A model generated the notes under the pieces. It was not told the DNA's origin and did not search any database. It saw nothing but the letters and a program-made list of their open reading frames with translations. DNA of 64,000 nt from Thamnaconus septentrionalis (taxonomy: Eukaryota > Chordata > Actinopteri > Tetraodontiformes > Monacanthidae): assembly GCA_009823395.1 (NCBI GenBank), contig CM020501.1, positions 34,645,493-34,709,492 of the forward strand, given 5' to 3'. The position numbers were made by a program, and so were the translations under genes. Below are positions 47,091 to 58,638 of this stretch, piece after piece (the first letter of the stretch is position 1; each line of letters starts with the position of its first letter).

Positions 47091-47714
47091 CTCTAGTCTA
47101 CCTAGTCTTTTTCGTTTGTAGTGCAGACTCAGGATGCACTCCAGGAGGATGGAGGATTTATTTTGATGGAATTAAAATGAACACTGAGTGTTGCTTTCTC
47201 ATATCGTCCACTGAGCCAGGTCATGGAAGCCGTGTAGCCCAGACCCCCCTCACTTTGGTAGTCTCTTTCAGGGGAATCTCGAGGTGTTGCCAGATCAGAC
47301 TGAAGATGATTTCTCCATCAAGTGCTGCTTCAGATTAGATGGTCAAACCCCTACCAGGTGAGGCTTTGGGTCATCCCAGCGAGCCTTCTTCGACTGGTTG
47401 GATGGTACTGTGGAACCTTACAGTCTGTCTTCTGCTTCTCCAGGTCGTGGTGGCAATGTCTTGAGCAAGGTAGCCTAGACCCAAACTCCTCCACAAGCAC
47501 GTTCTAGGAAATCTTGAGGCGTTGCAAGGTTAGCCAGAAAATGATTTCTTCAAAGCTTGCCGAGACCTTCTCCAGATTGACCGTGACCCGGTGAGTCCTC
47601 ATTCAGGTGGATGGATGATTCATGTCTGTATTCTGTCTGTGTCTCTAATGTCTAGGCATTGTCAGGTCTCCAGTGCATCCTGGAGGTATTTCTCCAAAAA
47701 GGACATGCCAGAAG

Positions 47715-47990
47715 CCTTCGTCGCCGCCGCTTCGCACTCGTCCTCGCGTCGGGCTCGGCCTCGCCTCTTCGCGTCGGGCTCGGCCTCGCCTCTTCAGCGT
47801 CGGCCTCGCCGCCTCGCCGGCCTCGCCGCCTCGCGTCGGCCTCGCCTCGCCTCCTCGCCTCGCCTCGCCTCCTCGCCTCGCCTCGCCTCGCCTCGTCCCG
47901 CCTCCTCGCGTCGTCCTCGCCTCCTCGCGTCGGCCTCGCCCCCTCGCCTCCTCGCGTCGGGCTTCGTCCTCGCGTCGGCCTCGTCCATGC
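47715..47990. repeat. (CCTCG)n-type GC-rich minisatellite
   Basis: CCTCGCCTCGCCTC, CTCGCGTCGG and CGCCGCCTCG words repeat for about 275 bases with very high CpG content in an AT-rich neighbourhood. Open frames through it on both strands are artefacts of the repeat. Confidence 0.9.
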
Positions 47991-48639
47991 TTGCTGCTTC
48001 TGGCTTGTCCAAGATGGAGAAGGCCTCAGGAGGAGTCGGGGCACGCTGAAGATACGAGGTGGGCATATGAAGGTGTGGAGATTCTTACTGAAGGGTTGGT
48101 CAAAGTGATTTTCATCTTGGCTTCCTTGGTCAGGGTACGGCCTCTGCGACCTGGATGGACAGCCTTTCCCCTTGTGCAGACATTATCTTCAGGTATGTAA
48201 GTTGACTTTTAATGAATATCCCCTCAATATTACTCAAAAACTGCATTCTTATCCTTCTGTAGGTAGCACCAAGCTAAGGAATCTAATGTTTCCTGGAAAT
48301 TAAACTGAACCTTGCTCATTGTCAGTCTTTGAATTTCCTGTACACGTGCCATGCGCAGTGACCTTCAATAAGACGAAGAATGAGAATGGCATACCTCCTG
48401 TGGAACAAGAGGAGCATCAAGATAAGGTGATTCTTTTAAATCTAGTTGAATTTTTTTTTTGGGGGGGGCTTTGTTTTTAATTTACTAGTATATGGATGTC
48501 CTGTTTAGCAGAACATTGTGCAGGCTATCGTGTGCTCCAAAACTAGGGTGTTTTAAAGAAGTGATGACTACAAATGTCATCACACCCAACTGTTAAGGTA
48601 TGGTGTTGAGTTGTCGGGTTTTTTTTCTGGAATGATTGG

Positions 48640-49630
48640 CTGGAGATGATGGGTATCCACTACCTTTAACACATATTACATCTATTAAGATCAAGGGTGA
48701 CTTTGGTGTCATTGATCTTCATCAGGCGTGTTCCATGGAGGGCCTGCCATGACTGTGTGAAGGCGGACGCTGATCATCAGAGCTCTTCCCGGGTTGCTGT
48801 GGTCAAGTAATTGGTAGGATTTGAGCTTTATTTTCTGTTTCAAGTTACTATACGTTTAAACACTTCAATGCGTTGTAATGGGCTACTATGGCTGCTGTCC
48901 ATATAGTGTTTTTTTGGGAGGATCGGATTCTGTGATGATCTACCTTGAAATGAAGTCCTAGATCCTGATATTGGTAATTATCACTTCCATTTTCAGTTTA
49001 CAATTACAACATGAAAAAATGCAGAGTTTCTGTTAGGTTTTGTATCTAATCCAAGAAACTAAAACAAGGCTGTTTTTCACATTTCAACCTTGGACTGATC
49101 AAAAATACAGGATGGGAAGATGAGCCAAAGGACTGAATTTAATTTGATTATTTTGTTGATTGGGTTTATGTTGCATGTAGCAGCAATAGTATCTCATAGG
49201 GAGGAATCATCCTCCTATGGCTAAACTTACAATTCTGCCCTCTTGCTTTCCAAGCAGTCTCTAACTCTTCTGCACACTTAACAACCCAACACTAACCCTT
49301 GACCCTGTCACTAACCCTAACCCCAACACTAACTTACTAACTGAGGGAGGCTCTTGGAAAGTGAAGCGGCATGATAACAGTCAAGGGGCCTAAGCCCCAA
49401 AGAGCAATTTTCAGCTCACCCGACCAATAAATTACTCAAATCAATTTAGTCTTGCGGCCACTCTTCTAATGTTTTTGATCTGAGCTTCAAGTTGAAATAT
49501 GAATAACCTGATTAGTTGAGGCAATAACCATGTGACTCCTTTTTGCTCACTCGATTTATAGATTGTGAATTGAAAATGGAAGGATCAGATGATGGATGAC
49601 TGTCGGTTCATTTTTTTGTCTAGTGTTATT
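48640..49630. repeat. Duplicated block, copy 2
   Basis: Second copy of the block at 46230-47090, in the same orientation, 2.4 kb away. Both copies are followed by TTTGTAGTGCAG-type sequence (47118 and 49633), so the duplication may extend further right in diverged form. CATCCTGGAGGTATTTCTCC (47677) and CATCTTGGAGGCATTGCTCC (49692) support this. Confidence 0.85.
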
Positions 49631-49859
49631 TGTTTGTAGTGCAGGCTCCTTGCTCTGTCTACGCTAGCTTGAAGATGTTTCCTCCAGTTCATCTTGGAGG
49701 CATTGCTCCAAACTGGATATGCCAGAAGCACTGGCTGCCACCTTGCAGCCGGTTGTCTGCACCCTGCCTTGCGCTTATTTTTTGCATGTACTGCCTGGAG
49801 AATGCCTTCTGGATTTATATTTTTTTGTGGCAGTTTTTTATGCATTGAATTATGAAGGT

Positions 49860-50880
49860 AAGCAGACTTAATGGTATGGTTACTGGCTTCTTTAGATGTT
49901 GTCCATATATTGTTTGTCCATATTTGGGATGATGAGTGTCCGTGATGATGATGATGAACTGCCATGAAATGAAGTCCTGTCTACTGATCTTGGTGAAGAT
50001 GAAGTGATGGCACAGATTCTCAGGACTTCATTCTCTGGCTCCTGATGTCACGGTTGTCACCTATTGATGGGCAATAACATTTTCAAGTTCGATTCAATAA
50101 TCAATGTGTTTAGGCTTCATGTTGAAATACTTTGTGTTTCTTCAATAAATGAAGTTTAATCACAAGATGCATGTGGCCATTAATATATTTATGATTACAA
50201 ATTGTTCATTATTGCAGAAGCATAGAATGAATATTGATATTAATTGTGGTATGTTGCAAATGTCCAAATGACATGTAAAAGAGAACAAACAAAAGAAAAA
50301 TCCAAATGTGCAAAATTACTAGTCTTGGTGTAGCACTACCACTTTACCAAGGGTAGGCTTCTGGGTTCATTAGTTAACTATTTAATGTAATTTTAGATTA
50401 TTGATTTTAATGTATATCTTTAAGTTCTATAAATGACACAATATTTAAACATATACACCAAATACAACACTTTAAATAAAATTAAGTTTATTTCAAATTC
50501 TTGAATCCTTTAAATTCAATTCTTTTGCATAACTTAACTTAGAAAAAGACCGGATCGGTGGTCAGCTATAAATTTAACACAAATGATTGAAGCTAAAGCA
50601 CATGTTCAATAAAACATCATGCTTAAGTACAAAACACAATAGGAGTTCCTCTAACGTTAGAATTGGGAAACCCTGCTAAATTAAACAAATACTTTTAGAT
50701 ACTCGAAGCTGCTAAATTATTAAGTTCCAAATGTGAAATGAACAAATCAACTCTCAAATGTCTGAAGTCTCTTTATTTTCAATAAAATGGCACTTTTCTA
50801 AATGGCTCAGTTGTACCTGTGTGCTTTGGCCACAAGATGGCAGCAAGAGACCATGAAATAATTTTCGCCCCCCAAAATCA
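49860..50880. other. AT-rich stretch, no supported gene
   Basis: Low-GC sequence with scattered AATAAA words and no consistent ORF or recognised repeat. A T-run at 50883-50896 precedes the promoter-like region. Confidence 0.4.
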
Positions 50881-50899
50881 ACTTTTTTTTTTTTTGGTC

Positions 50900-51200
50900 A
50901 GTCTGACCACGCGGTCGCTGTTCCGGAAGCGTGACATTGTGAGAGGTAGCCATTCAGGAAATGTGACTTGACTTAATATGCATATTCTGGGGGCGGTTTG
51001 GGTCACCTGACCGGCCGTCCAATCGGTTGCCATTGATTAGAATAAAGTTTGGTCATTGGTCGCTTTTGGGGAATTATACATCGTACTTGTGGAAGGACTA
51101 CCCCGTCTGCATTGGCCGAGGAGCGAAGGGGGGACCGCCCCCCCCTTCCTATAAGTACTTTGCAGGTGACCCCCATTGTCACTTGCAGAGCTGCGACGAT
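50900..51200 (+). promoter_or_regulatory. Promoter-like region of the zinc-finger ORF
   Basis: Three CCAAT-type boxes are present: GTCCAATCGG at 51018 and, inverted, CATTGGTCGC at 51054 and CATTGGCCGA at 51110. A TATA-like CCTATAAGTACTTTGCAG is at about 51150 and a first mini-exon ATGAAG|GTAAGT at 51199-51210. Spacing fits a core promoter 30-50 bases before the first exon. Confidence 0.45.
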
Positions 51201-52149
51201 GAAGGTAAGTCAGTGCACTGTCAGGGTCAATGTCCCAGATATTGACACGCCTTTTGTGGAAAATGGTCAATGTTATGGAAATTGACGTAGCAATTTCGGA
51301 AACTCCACCTACCGGGGGAAACAGTCTCACTCATCCGTATCGTTCCCTGCACTTAGACCATGAAGAACTGCCAGCAGTGCAACAACAGTTACATCTCCCT
51401 CTCCCGCCACCTCTGGGATGTCCACGGCCTGGAGGACGCTGAGGAGCGGAGGCTTTGCATAAGCAGGAAGAGTCTCCGATTTTTTATTTTTTTTTTTGGG
51501 AGACTCAGATGCCCCATGCTCGACTGCCCGTCCATGAAAAAATAGGTCCGGCTGCACAAGCATCTGGTGTCCTGTCACAGAACTGAACAGCCTCGTGACC
51601 GTGGTGGAGAGTTTGGCGGTGTTGGCAAGGCAGCTGGCCTGTTGAGAGCAACAGCACAGTCCCCCTCGACCTTCGGCGGCCACGAAAGATGAGCCGAGGT
51701 CCATCTCCATCTCCTCCACCTCTGCCTCAACTGGGAGGTCACCCTCCCCAACCAGGAGGTCTCCCACCCCAAAGAAGCGGCCCACCTCCCTGACCAGGAG
51801 GCCTCCTGTCACGAAGAAGCGGTCCCCCTCTCCAAACAGGAGACGGCCCCCCACACCTCCAGGAGGCCTGCCGCCGCCGCAATGGGGAGGTCCCCCTCCC
51901 CAACCAGGAGACCTCAAAGAAGCGGCCCACCACCACCTCCAGGAGGCCTCCCTCCACCAGGGAACTGTTCCCGCAGACAAAGAAGCTTGCCGCCACGGAG
52001 AAGTCCTCCGCCCTGCCTAAGAAGGCTGCCCCGGCCACGTGGAGGCCTGCTGCCACTATGGGGAAGTCCTCAGCCCCGTCCGAGATGCCTGCCGCCGCAG
52101 CGGGGAAGTCCTCCGCCACCCCGCCTAAGAAGGCTACCCCGGCCAAAGT
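51199..52149 (+). pseudogene. C2H2-like zinc-finger ORF with K/S/P-rich tail, probably broken
   Basis: After an exon-1-like ATGAAG|GTAAGT, an acceptor at CTGCACTTAG|ACC (51358) opens MKNCQQCNNSYISLSRHLWDVHGLEDAEERRLCISR, a C-x2-C-x9-H-x4-H finger. A second possible finger follows (CPMLDC...LHKHLVSCH), interrupted by TAG at 51543-51545 and preceded by a T-run that may have slipped. The downstream part reads RSPSPTRRSPTPKKRPTSL, then KKAAPA- and GKSSA-type low-complexity sequence in shifting frames, up to the border of the subtelomeric array. From memory, similar finger pairs start some multicopy fish proteins linked to mobile DNA. Function is unknown. Confidence 0.4.
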
Positions 52150-52753
52150 TAGGTACAGGGGTAATAACCACGATCGGGAAATTCCCGATCCTCTAAAATG
52201 TCGATATCTCCACGGTGGAATGAGTTATAGACTTGAAATTTTGTACACATGTGTATGAGGCGTGTACCTACCTGTGACGTGAGTTACGTGATGATGTCAC
52301 TTCCGGTTCCGGAGTTATACCGGAAATAGCCATATCTCGGGAACCGTAGGTCGTAGAGACTCGGGGACAGCACCAGCGTGTTCAGCATGGCCGAATTATG
52401 TCAGACGGATCAAGGTTCCAAGGTCGTAGGACTTACCGTTCTCGCGATATTTGCGTTTGAATTTCGCTATTCATTTCAATGGCAGATTCGTTGAGTGGCA
52501 AGTGTTTTTCCGAAAAATCACCTCCCAGAAAGTGGTTTGGAGCACGTTTCAGGCCATTTGGAGTTGATACAACATGCCCTTTTAGGTAGGGTTAGGGTTA
52601 GGTTTAGGAAAAAAGGTTTCTCCTCAGAGAAAACCTGGTGCACTCTCTCTGCGCAGAGAGTGTGATCCAGGTGGGCCCCCAGCCCTTGAGTTTTTCCACC
52701 ACCCTAAGGTGGTGGGGTTTCAAAAATTACACATCATTGTGTTTTAGATGCGG

Positions 52754-52816
52754 AAGACAGCGTGACGCTGCAACGCTTTCGACCTCATAAGGTCTTCATC
52801 AGGCGCTGGCTGTCTT
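52754..52816 (-). ncRNA. Hammerhead-ribozyme-like motif, class 1, copy A
   Basis: Minus strand: helix I arm AAGACAGC, then CAGCGC, core CTGATGA, a helix II of GACC with GGUC closed by a UUAUGA loop, core GAAA, a short helix III region, and the second helix I arm GCTGTCTT. Core boxes and an 8-bp distal helix I are present. The cleavage triplet is not clearly a canonical NUH. It lies in M2. The folding is drawn by hand. Confidence 0.6.
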
Positions 52817-54240
52817 GGGAGCAGAGCTGCCTAAAATGGCATTAGCTGCTCAAAATTAGGGTTAGGGTTAGGTTTAGAAAAAGAGTTTTCTCTAAAGAGA
52901 AAACCTGGTGCACTCTCTGCATCAGAGTGTGATCCAGGTGGGCCCCAGCCCTTGAGTTTAGGGTTAGGGTTAGGGTTAGGGTTAGGAATAAAGGTGTACT
53001 CCTAAGAGTAACCGTGCACTCTCTGCGCAGAGAGTGGATCCGGTGGGCCCCCCAGCCCAGGTTTGTCCACCACCCGAAGGTGGTGGGTTTTCCAAAATTT
53101 ACACTAAGCGTGTTTTTTGCTAGCTAAGGTTAGTTAGTGGTTAGATGTGGTCCAGTTATGGTTAATTTAGAGGTCAAATTGGTTGGGCTTTTAGGCAATA
53201 GACTCGAATTGGTCTCTGTTTAGGCGTGGGGTCAAATTGGTTAGGTTTGAGGCTTTGGCTTTAGGGTCAGGTGTACATATCAAAATAGGAAGGGTTTAGG
53301 GTTAGGGTTAGGGTTAGGGTTAGGGTTAGGTTTGGGAAAAAAAAGGGTTGAAGTTAGAAGTAGGGTTGGGTTAGGAAATTAAAATCCACCCTGAGGGTTA
53401 GGGTTGGGTTAGGGTTAAAGGGGTTAGGGGTTAGAAGTTTTGAGTTGGGTTTGGGAAAAAGTTTACCTCTAAGGGAGTGGCTTACTGTGCACTCTCTGCA
53501 GCAGGGTGTGTGCTTTGGGTGGTGCCCCCTAGCCCATGGTTGTTCTCACCACCGAAGGTGGTGGGGTTCAAAAAAGGAGTTCAAGGTTTGAGGTTGAGGG
53601 TTAAAGGTTAAGATTGAAGAGAGTTCTCTCCCGAAGGAAGGTTAGGGTTGAGGTTAGGGTTAGGGTTGAGTTAGGGTTAGGGTTAGGGTTAGGGGGGTTA
53701 GAAGAAGGTTAGGGTTAGGTTAGTTAGGGACAGGGTTAGGCTAGGTTGGTACAGGCATAACCACCGCATAGGGAAATTCTCGATCCTCTAAAAATGTCCA
53801 TATCTCCAATGGCGGTATGAGTTATAGATCGGAAAATTTGTACCTCTAAATGATGTCATCTCCCACGATGTGACGCGAGTTATAGACGATTTTGTACACA
53901 TGTGTATGGTGTGCCACGTGTATTGCAGTTACGTGATGATGTCGCCGGTTCCGGAGTTATACCGGGAAGAGCCATATCTCTGACAATAAGTGAGGTCGAG
54001 ACTGAGGGATGGTACCGAGTATGTTCCAGCATGGCCGGATATATAGACGGATCTGCTGTTAGGGGTTAGGGTTAGGGTTAGGGTTAGGTTATGGAAAAGA
54101 AGTTTGCTTCTCCGAAGGAAGAACTGTGGCACTCTCCGCTTCGAGGAGCTCTGGGCAGATCCCTTAGTTGTGAACCACCACCCTGGTGGTGGGAGATCAA
54201 AAATTCAACTATCTCGTTAGTGATAGCTAACTTGTTTGAT

Positions 54241-54296
54241 TGTTGCAGCGTTTGAACTTTTCCGCCCTTAGTCAGGCAAGTCGACTGAAAATTGAG
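54241..54296 (-). ncRNA. Hammerhead-like motif, class 3, copy A (degraded)
   Basis: The position equivalent to CTGATGA reads CTGACTA, and the left helix I arm is lost. It is identified by alignment with copies B and C. Confidence 0.3.
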
Positions 54297-54803
54297 CTGA
54301 CCTAGTACAACTTGCTCTAGGGTTAGTTAGGGTTAGGTTAGGGTTAGGGTTGGTTAGGTTAGAGGGTCTCCAACCCCTCTGGGAGGGGCCAGAATAAGGC
54401 GCTGTCCATCCCCCCATAGCCATCCTCCACTGGACCCCTCCGCTGGCCGTGAGGGTTCTCCGACGGCGTCCATAGCGGATTCAGTCCAACACGTCTTGCT
54501 CCATTACAAGTGCGCTTTTAATTATTTATTGTGTTTTTAATTATTTATGAATTGTTTATTGTAAGCTTTCTTAATTATTTATGAATATTTATTATTAGTA
54601 GCTATGAATTGTTATTTATACTATGAATTGTTTTAAACTCAAAATCAAAAAACCCCCAAAAGTGAAAAGAGAAGGCTGTTGTGTCCGCTCAAAAATCAAT
54701 TTTAATAAACCCAAATCAAATTACAAATACAATAAATGCAGCTGTTGCAATCAGTCAAAGCCAAAACAAAAACAACAAGAAATCAATAAAACAAAAAATT
54801 CGT

Positions 54804-54860
54804 GTGTGCCGTCATGACGCTTTAAAGCCCGGAGACGGGCCTTCTTCGAGCTTGGCACAC
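54804..54860 (-). ncRNA. Hammerhead-like motif, class 4, copy A (degraded)
   Basis: Helix I GTGTGCC/GGCACAC is intact. The core reads CTCGAAGA and the GAAA box reads TTAAA. Helix II GGCCC/GGGC is still visible. Confidence 0.4.
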
Positions 54861-55135
54861 AAAAAAGTTTAACTAAGGCTAATGCTAGCAAACTTAGTAG
54901 CTAAAAGGAGTAACTTCTTTTTCAAGTGGAGATGTTGTCCTGTTGAAGGTCCAAACAGGGCGAGCTCTCAAAAGCAGACTCCTATTTATACCCCATCGCT
55001 TTTTTTTAAATAAAACGCTTATTTCGGTAATTTTAGCTCCTTCGCTTTTTAACAGAAAATATGAAATACATTCAAATAATACATTTTAAACTCATTACAA
55101 TCATGAACTATATGGAATAAAAATAAATATGAATT

Positions 55136-55316
55136 AATAGGGTTAGGGTTAGGGTTAGGGTTAAGGTTAGGAGTTAAGAGAAAAAAGGTTATGGTTAAGT
55201 TGGGGTTAAGGGTTAGGGTTAGGGTTGAGGGTTTAGGGTTAGGGTTTTAGGGTTGAAAGGTTAGGGTTAGGGTTGGTTAGGGGTTGGGGTTTAGGGTTAG
55301 GGTTAGGGTTAGGGTT
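55136..55316 (+). repeat. Interstitial telomeric run (TTAGGG)n, degenerate
   Basis: Separates units A and B. Tandem TTAGGG copies are mixed with TTAAGG, TTGAGGG and TTTAGGG variants. Equivalent runs lie at 59491-59616 (B/C) and 63664-63770 (C/D). Confidence 0.95.
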
Positions 55317-55938
55317 AGGTACAGGGGTAATAACCAATGATCGGGGAGACTCGATCCTCTAAAATGTCGATATCTCCACGTGGAATGAGTTATAGACTTG
55401 AAATTTTGTACACATGTGTATGAGCATTATACCTACCTGCTGACGTGAGTTACGTGGATGATGTCACTTCCGGTTCCGGAGTTATGCCCGGAAATAGCCA
55501 TATCTCCGGGAGCCGTGGGTCGTGAGAGACTCGGGGACAGCACCAGCGTGTTCAGCATGGCCGACTTATATAAGACGGATCAGGGTTCCAAGGTCGTAGG
55601 ACTTACCGTTCTCTTGCGATATTTGGTGTTTGAATTTCCTTATTCTGAACAATGGCAGATTACCGTTGAGTGGCAAGTGTTTTCTCCCGAAAATCACCTC
55701 CCAGAAAGTGGTTTTGGAGCACGTTTCCAAGGCCATTTGGAGTTGATACAACATGCCCTTTTAGGTAGGGTTAGGGTTGGGTTTGGGAAAAAAGGTTTCT
55801 CCTCAGAGAAAACTCTGGTGCACTCTCTCTAGTAGAGAGTGTAATCCAGGTGGAGCCACGTTTAACCCTTGAGTTTTCTCCACCACCCTAAGGTGGTGGG
55901 GTTTCAAAAAATTACACATCATTGTGTTTTAGATGCGG

Positions 55939-56000
55939 AAGACAGCGACTGCCAAGAAGCGCTTTCGACCTCATAAGGTCTTCATCAGGCTGGCTGGCTT
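55939..56000 (-). ncRNA. Hammerhead-ribozyme-like motif, class 1, copy B (degraded)
   Basis: It keeps CTGATGA, the same helix II and GAAA. Helix I is damaged (AAGCCAGCCAGC against GCTGTCTT), and the 3' side differs from copy A. Confidence 0.45.
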
Positions 56001-56320
56001 GGGGCAAACTACTTTAGTGAGCATTAGCTGCTCCAAAAATGGCATTAGCTGTTCAAAATTAGGTTAGGTTTAGCTCGAAAAGAGTTTTCTCTAAAGAGAA
56101 AACCTGGTGCACTTCTGCATCAGAGTGTGATCCAGGTGAAACCCAGTATTGAGTTTAGGTTGAGTTAGGGTTAGGGTTAGGAATAAAGGTGTACTCTAAG
56201 AGTAACCCGGTGCACTCTCTGCGAGAGAGTGGATCCGGGTGGCCCCAGCCCAAGGTTTGTCCACCACCCGGAAGGTGGTGGGTTTTCCCAAAATTTACAC
56301 TAAGCGTGTTTTTTGTAAGC

Positions 56321-56380
56321 GTGGGGCGGCTTCCAGCTGTATTTCCGGCCTTAACCGAAGCCTTCTCCAGGCGCTGGTTG
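56321..56380 (-). ncRNA. Hammerhead-like motif, class 2, copy B (degraded)
   Basis: The minus strand shows CTGGAGA followed by AGGCTTCGGTTAAGGCC and GGAAA. It is recognisable only by alignment with copy C. Confidence 0.3.
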
Positions 56381-56550
56381 ATCAAGAGTCGACTGCTGTC
56401 GTATGGCCTGTAATACTGGTGGAGTCGTCGCACTGCTTGCACCTCCCTTATGTGTTCTCTAATTAAGTAGCCAAATTGTTTTTTACTCGAATATGAGGTT
56501 TAGAATGTCCACTGATAGAGTTTAATGAATTTTCCAATTTTACATTTCAG

Positions 56551-57275
56551 GATGCAGTTTAACGTCAGGCCCAGGGCGCTTGTAAGTAAATTAGTTAGTA
56601 ATTTAATAGGTTTTTTAATTATGTGGCTGTATATAGTTTTTATGAATTAATTTGTACCTGTAATGAGCACTCCACCGTCATCTACTAAGTATTCCCTAAG
56701 ATGGGATTGTTACGATGCTCCCTCAGGTGGGAAAAGCGGTTCCCTGTCATAGAGTACTGGACCCCTAATATGGGGCCTCTTACATAACTCAAACATCGAG
56801 GTAAGTCTGCCCATTCAGTATTGAATTTTGCTCTAATTGTTCAAATAATTTCTTTCTTTTTCTTTACAGGGGATCCAATTAGTGGTATAGTATAGTGTTA
56901 TTTGTTAATTCTAATTGTTTGTCGAATTGTTTGTTCCTCTTTTCACAGGTTTCCCAGGTAAAGTGGTTTTTCTTTTCTTTTCTAGGTTCTCCAATCAGGT
57001 AAGTAGTTTCTTTTCTTCTATCCTCTTCCTTTCCTCTCTCTTCATCCCTTTCTTCCTTTCCCTTCCCATCTTCTTCCTCCCTTGTATTCTTTTCCTCTGT
57101 CCTTCCCTCCTCTCCTTTACTCCACTAATCTTCTCCTTTCTTCTCCTCCAGGTCCATGGTCATCCACTCCGCAAAGTCTTCTGCTCTTCTCGATGCCCCA
57201 AAGGATACCCCCATCTCCATATGTAATAGCTTAATATGGAGTCTCAATAAATATATTGACTCAACTGTCCCACTT
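56551..57275 (+). ncRNA. Spliced microexon transcript candidate, unit B
   Basis: The same exon series as unit C: 56551-56581, 56727-56800, an exon from 56870 with its donor altered (AATTAGTGGTATAG in place of AATTAGGTAAG), 56949-56957, 56986-56998, and 57152 to about 57275, with AATAAA at 57246. The altered donor may be a true mutation or a consensus error. Confidence 0.4.
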
Positions 57276-58580
57276 ACAGCGGCTCTTTTCTGGTTGCTTG
57301 GTGATGACTTTAGATAGTTTTTAGACAGGATAACTGGGCTTTTGATCAGATTTAAAGTTAAATACTGAGATAAATTAGGGTTAAAGGTTGGATTAAGGGG
57401 CTAGGAACAGGAGTCAGAGATTCTAATTAGGTATGCGGGTATTAGTTAAGGTTAGGATTAGGGTTAGTTAGTGGCTAGGATGTGGTCCAATTAAGGGTTA
57501 ATTTTAGAGGTTGAAATTGGTTAGGTTTAGGCAATAGGATCGAATTGGTTCTGTTTAGGGCGTAGGGGCCAAATTGGTTCTGTTTAGGCGTAGGGGTCAA
57601 ATTGGTTGGGTTTAGGAGGGCTTGGGCTTAGGGTCAGGTGTACATATCAAAATAGGAAGGGGTTTAGGGTTAGGGTTAGGGTTAGGGTTAGGGTTAGGTT
57701 TGGGAAAAAAAGGTTAGGGTTTAGGGTTAGGGTTAGGGTTTGGGAAATTAAAAGAAGAGAAGGAAATCCACCCTGAGGGTTAGGGTTAGGGTTAGGGTTA
57801 GGGTTAGGGGTTAGGGTTAGGGTTAGGTTTGGGAAAAAGAGTTACTCCCTAAGGAGTAACTCTGCAACCTCTGCAACAGGTGTGCTTTGGGTGGGCCCCT
57901 AATACATAGTTGTTCCACCACCCGAAGGTGGGGGTTCAAAAGGGTTAGGGTTAGGGTTAGGGTTAGGGGTTGGAGTTGAGAAGAGGTTCTCTCCCCGAAG
58001 GAGAGGGTTAGGAGTTAGGGTTAGGGTTAGGGTTAGGTTAGGGTTAGGGGTTAGGGTTAGGGGGACTGCAGGGTTGGGGTTAGGAGTTAGGGTTAGGGTT
58101 AGTTAGGGGGGTTAGGGTTAGGGTTAGGGTTGGGGTTGGGTACAGGGTAATGTCCACGATCGGGAATTCCCGATCCTCTAAAATGTCCATATCTCCCACG
58201 ATGGAATGAGTTATAGACTTGAAATTTTGTGTACACATGTGTATGAGGTGTGTACTTGGCTGTGACGTGTGAGTTACGTGATGATGTCACTTCCGGTTCC
58301 GGAGTTATACCGGAAAGAGCCATATCTCGGGAACTGTGGAGGTCGTAGAGACTCGGGATGGTACCAGTGTGTTCAGCATGGCCGAATTATGTCAGGCGGA
58401 TCAAGGTTAGGGTTGAGGTTAAGTTAGGGTTAGGTTAAGGAAAAGAAGTTCTTCTCCGAGAGAGAAGAACTGTGGCACTCTCCGCCGAGAGAGGCTCTGG
58501 GCAGATCCTTGAGCTGTGAACCACCACCCTAAGGTGGTGGGAGGTCAAAAAATTCAACTATCTCACATGGCGATAGCTAG

Positions 58581-58638
58581 CAGTGCGACTGTTGCAGCGT
58601 TTGGCCTTTTCCGCCCTTCATCAGGCAAGAAGTCGACT
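58581..58638 (-). ncRNA. Hammerhead-like motif, class 3, copy B
   Basis: CTGATGA and AGGGCGGAAAAGGCC are present, followed by AAACGCTGCAAC. Helix I has indels compared with copy C. Confidence 0.4.

Larger units (their letters stand above)
52152..55316. repeat. Subtelomeric unit A (3.17 kb, lacks the microexon module)
   Basis: Modules: M1 52152-52588, M2 52607-52855, M3 52877-52960, M4 52986-53125, M5 53126-53300, M6 53453-53580, stub 53600-53640, M7 53748-54060, M8 54093-54318, M9/M10 54362-55140, then TTAGGG-like runs. At about 53121-53130 M4 passes directly into M5 (GCTAGCTAAGGTTAGTTAGT), so the roughly 1.1 kb between them in units B and C is absent. Confidence 0.8.

Noticed and set aside
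47591..48200. Overlapping 130-175 residue Arg/Ala/Ser-rich frames on both strands
   Set aside because: They arise from the CCTCG repeat. No splice or start context supports them.
53929..54132. Short frames across the array (for example 53929-54132, 56915-57226, 61154-61456)
   Set aside because: Not conserved in frame among unit copies. They reflect TTAGGG translation or the polypyrimidine tracts of the microexon introns.
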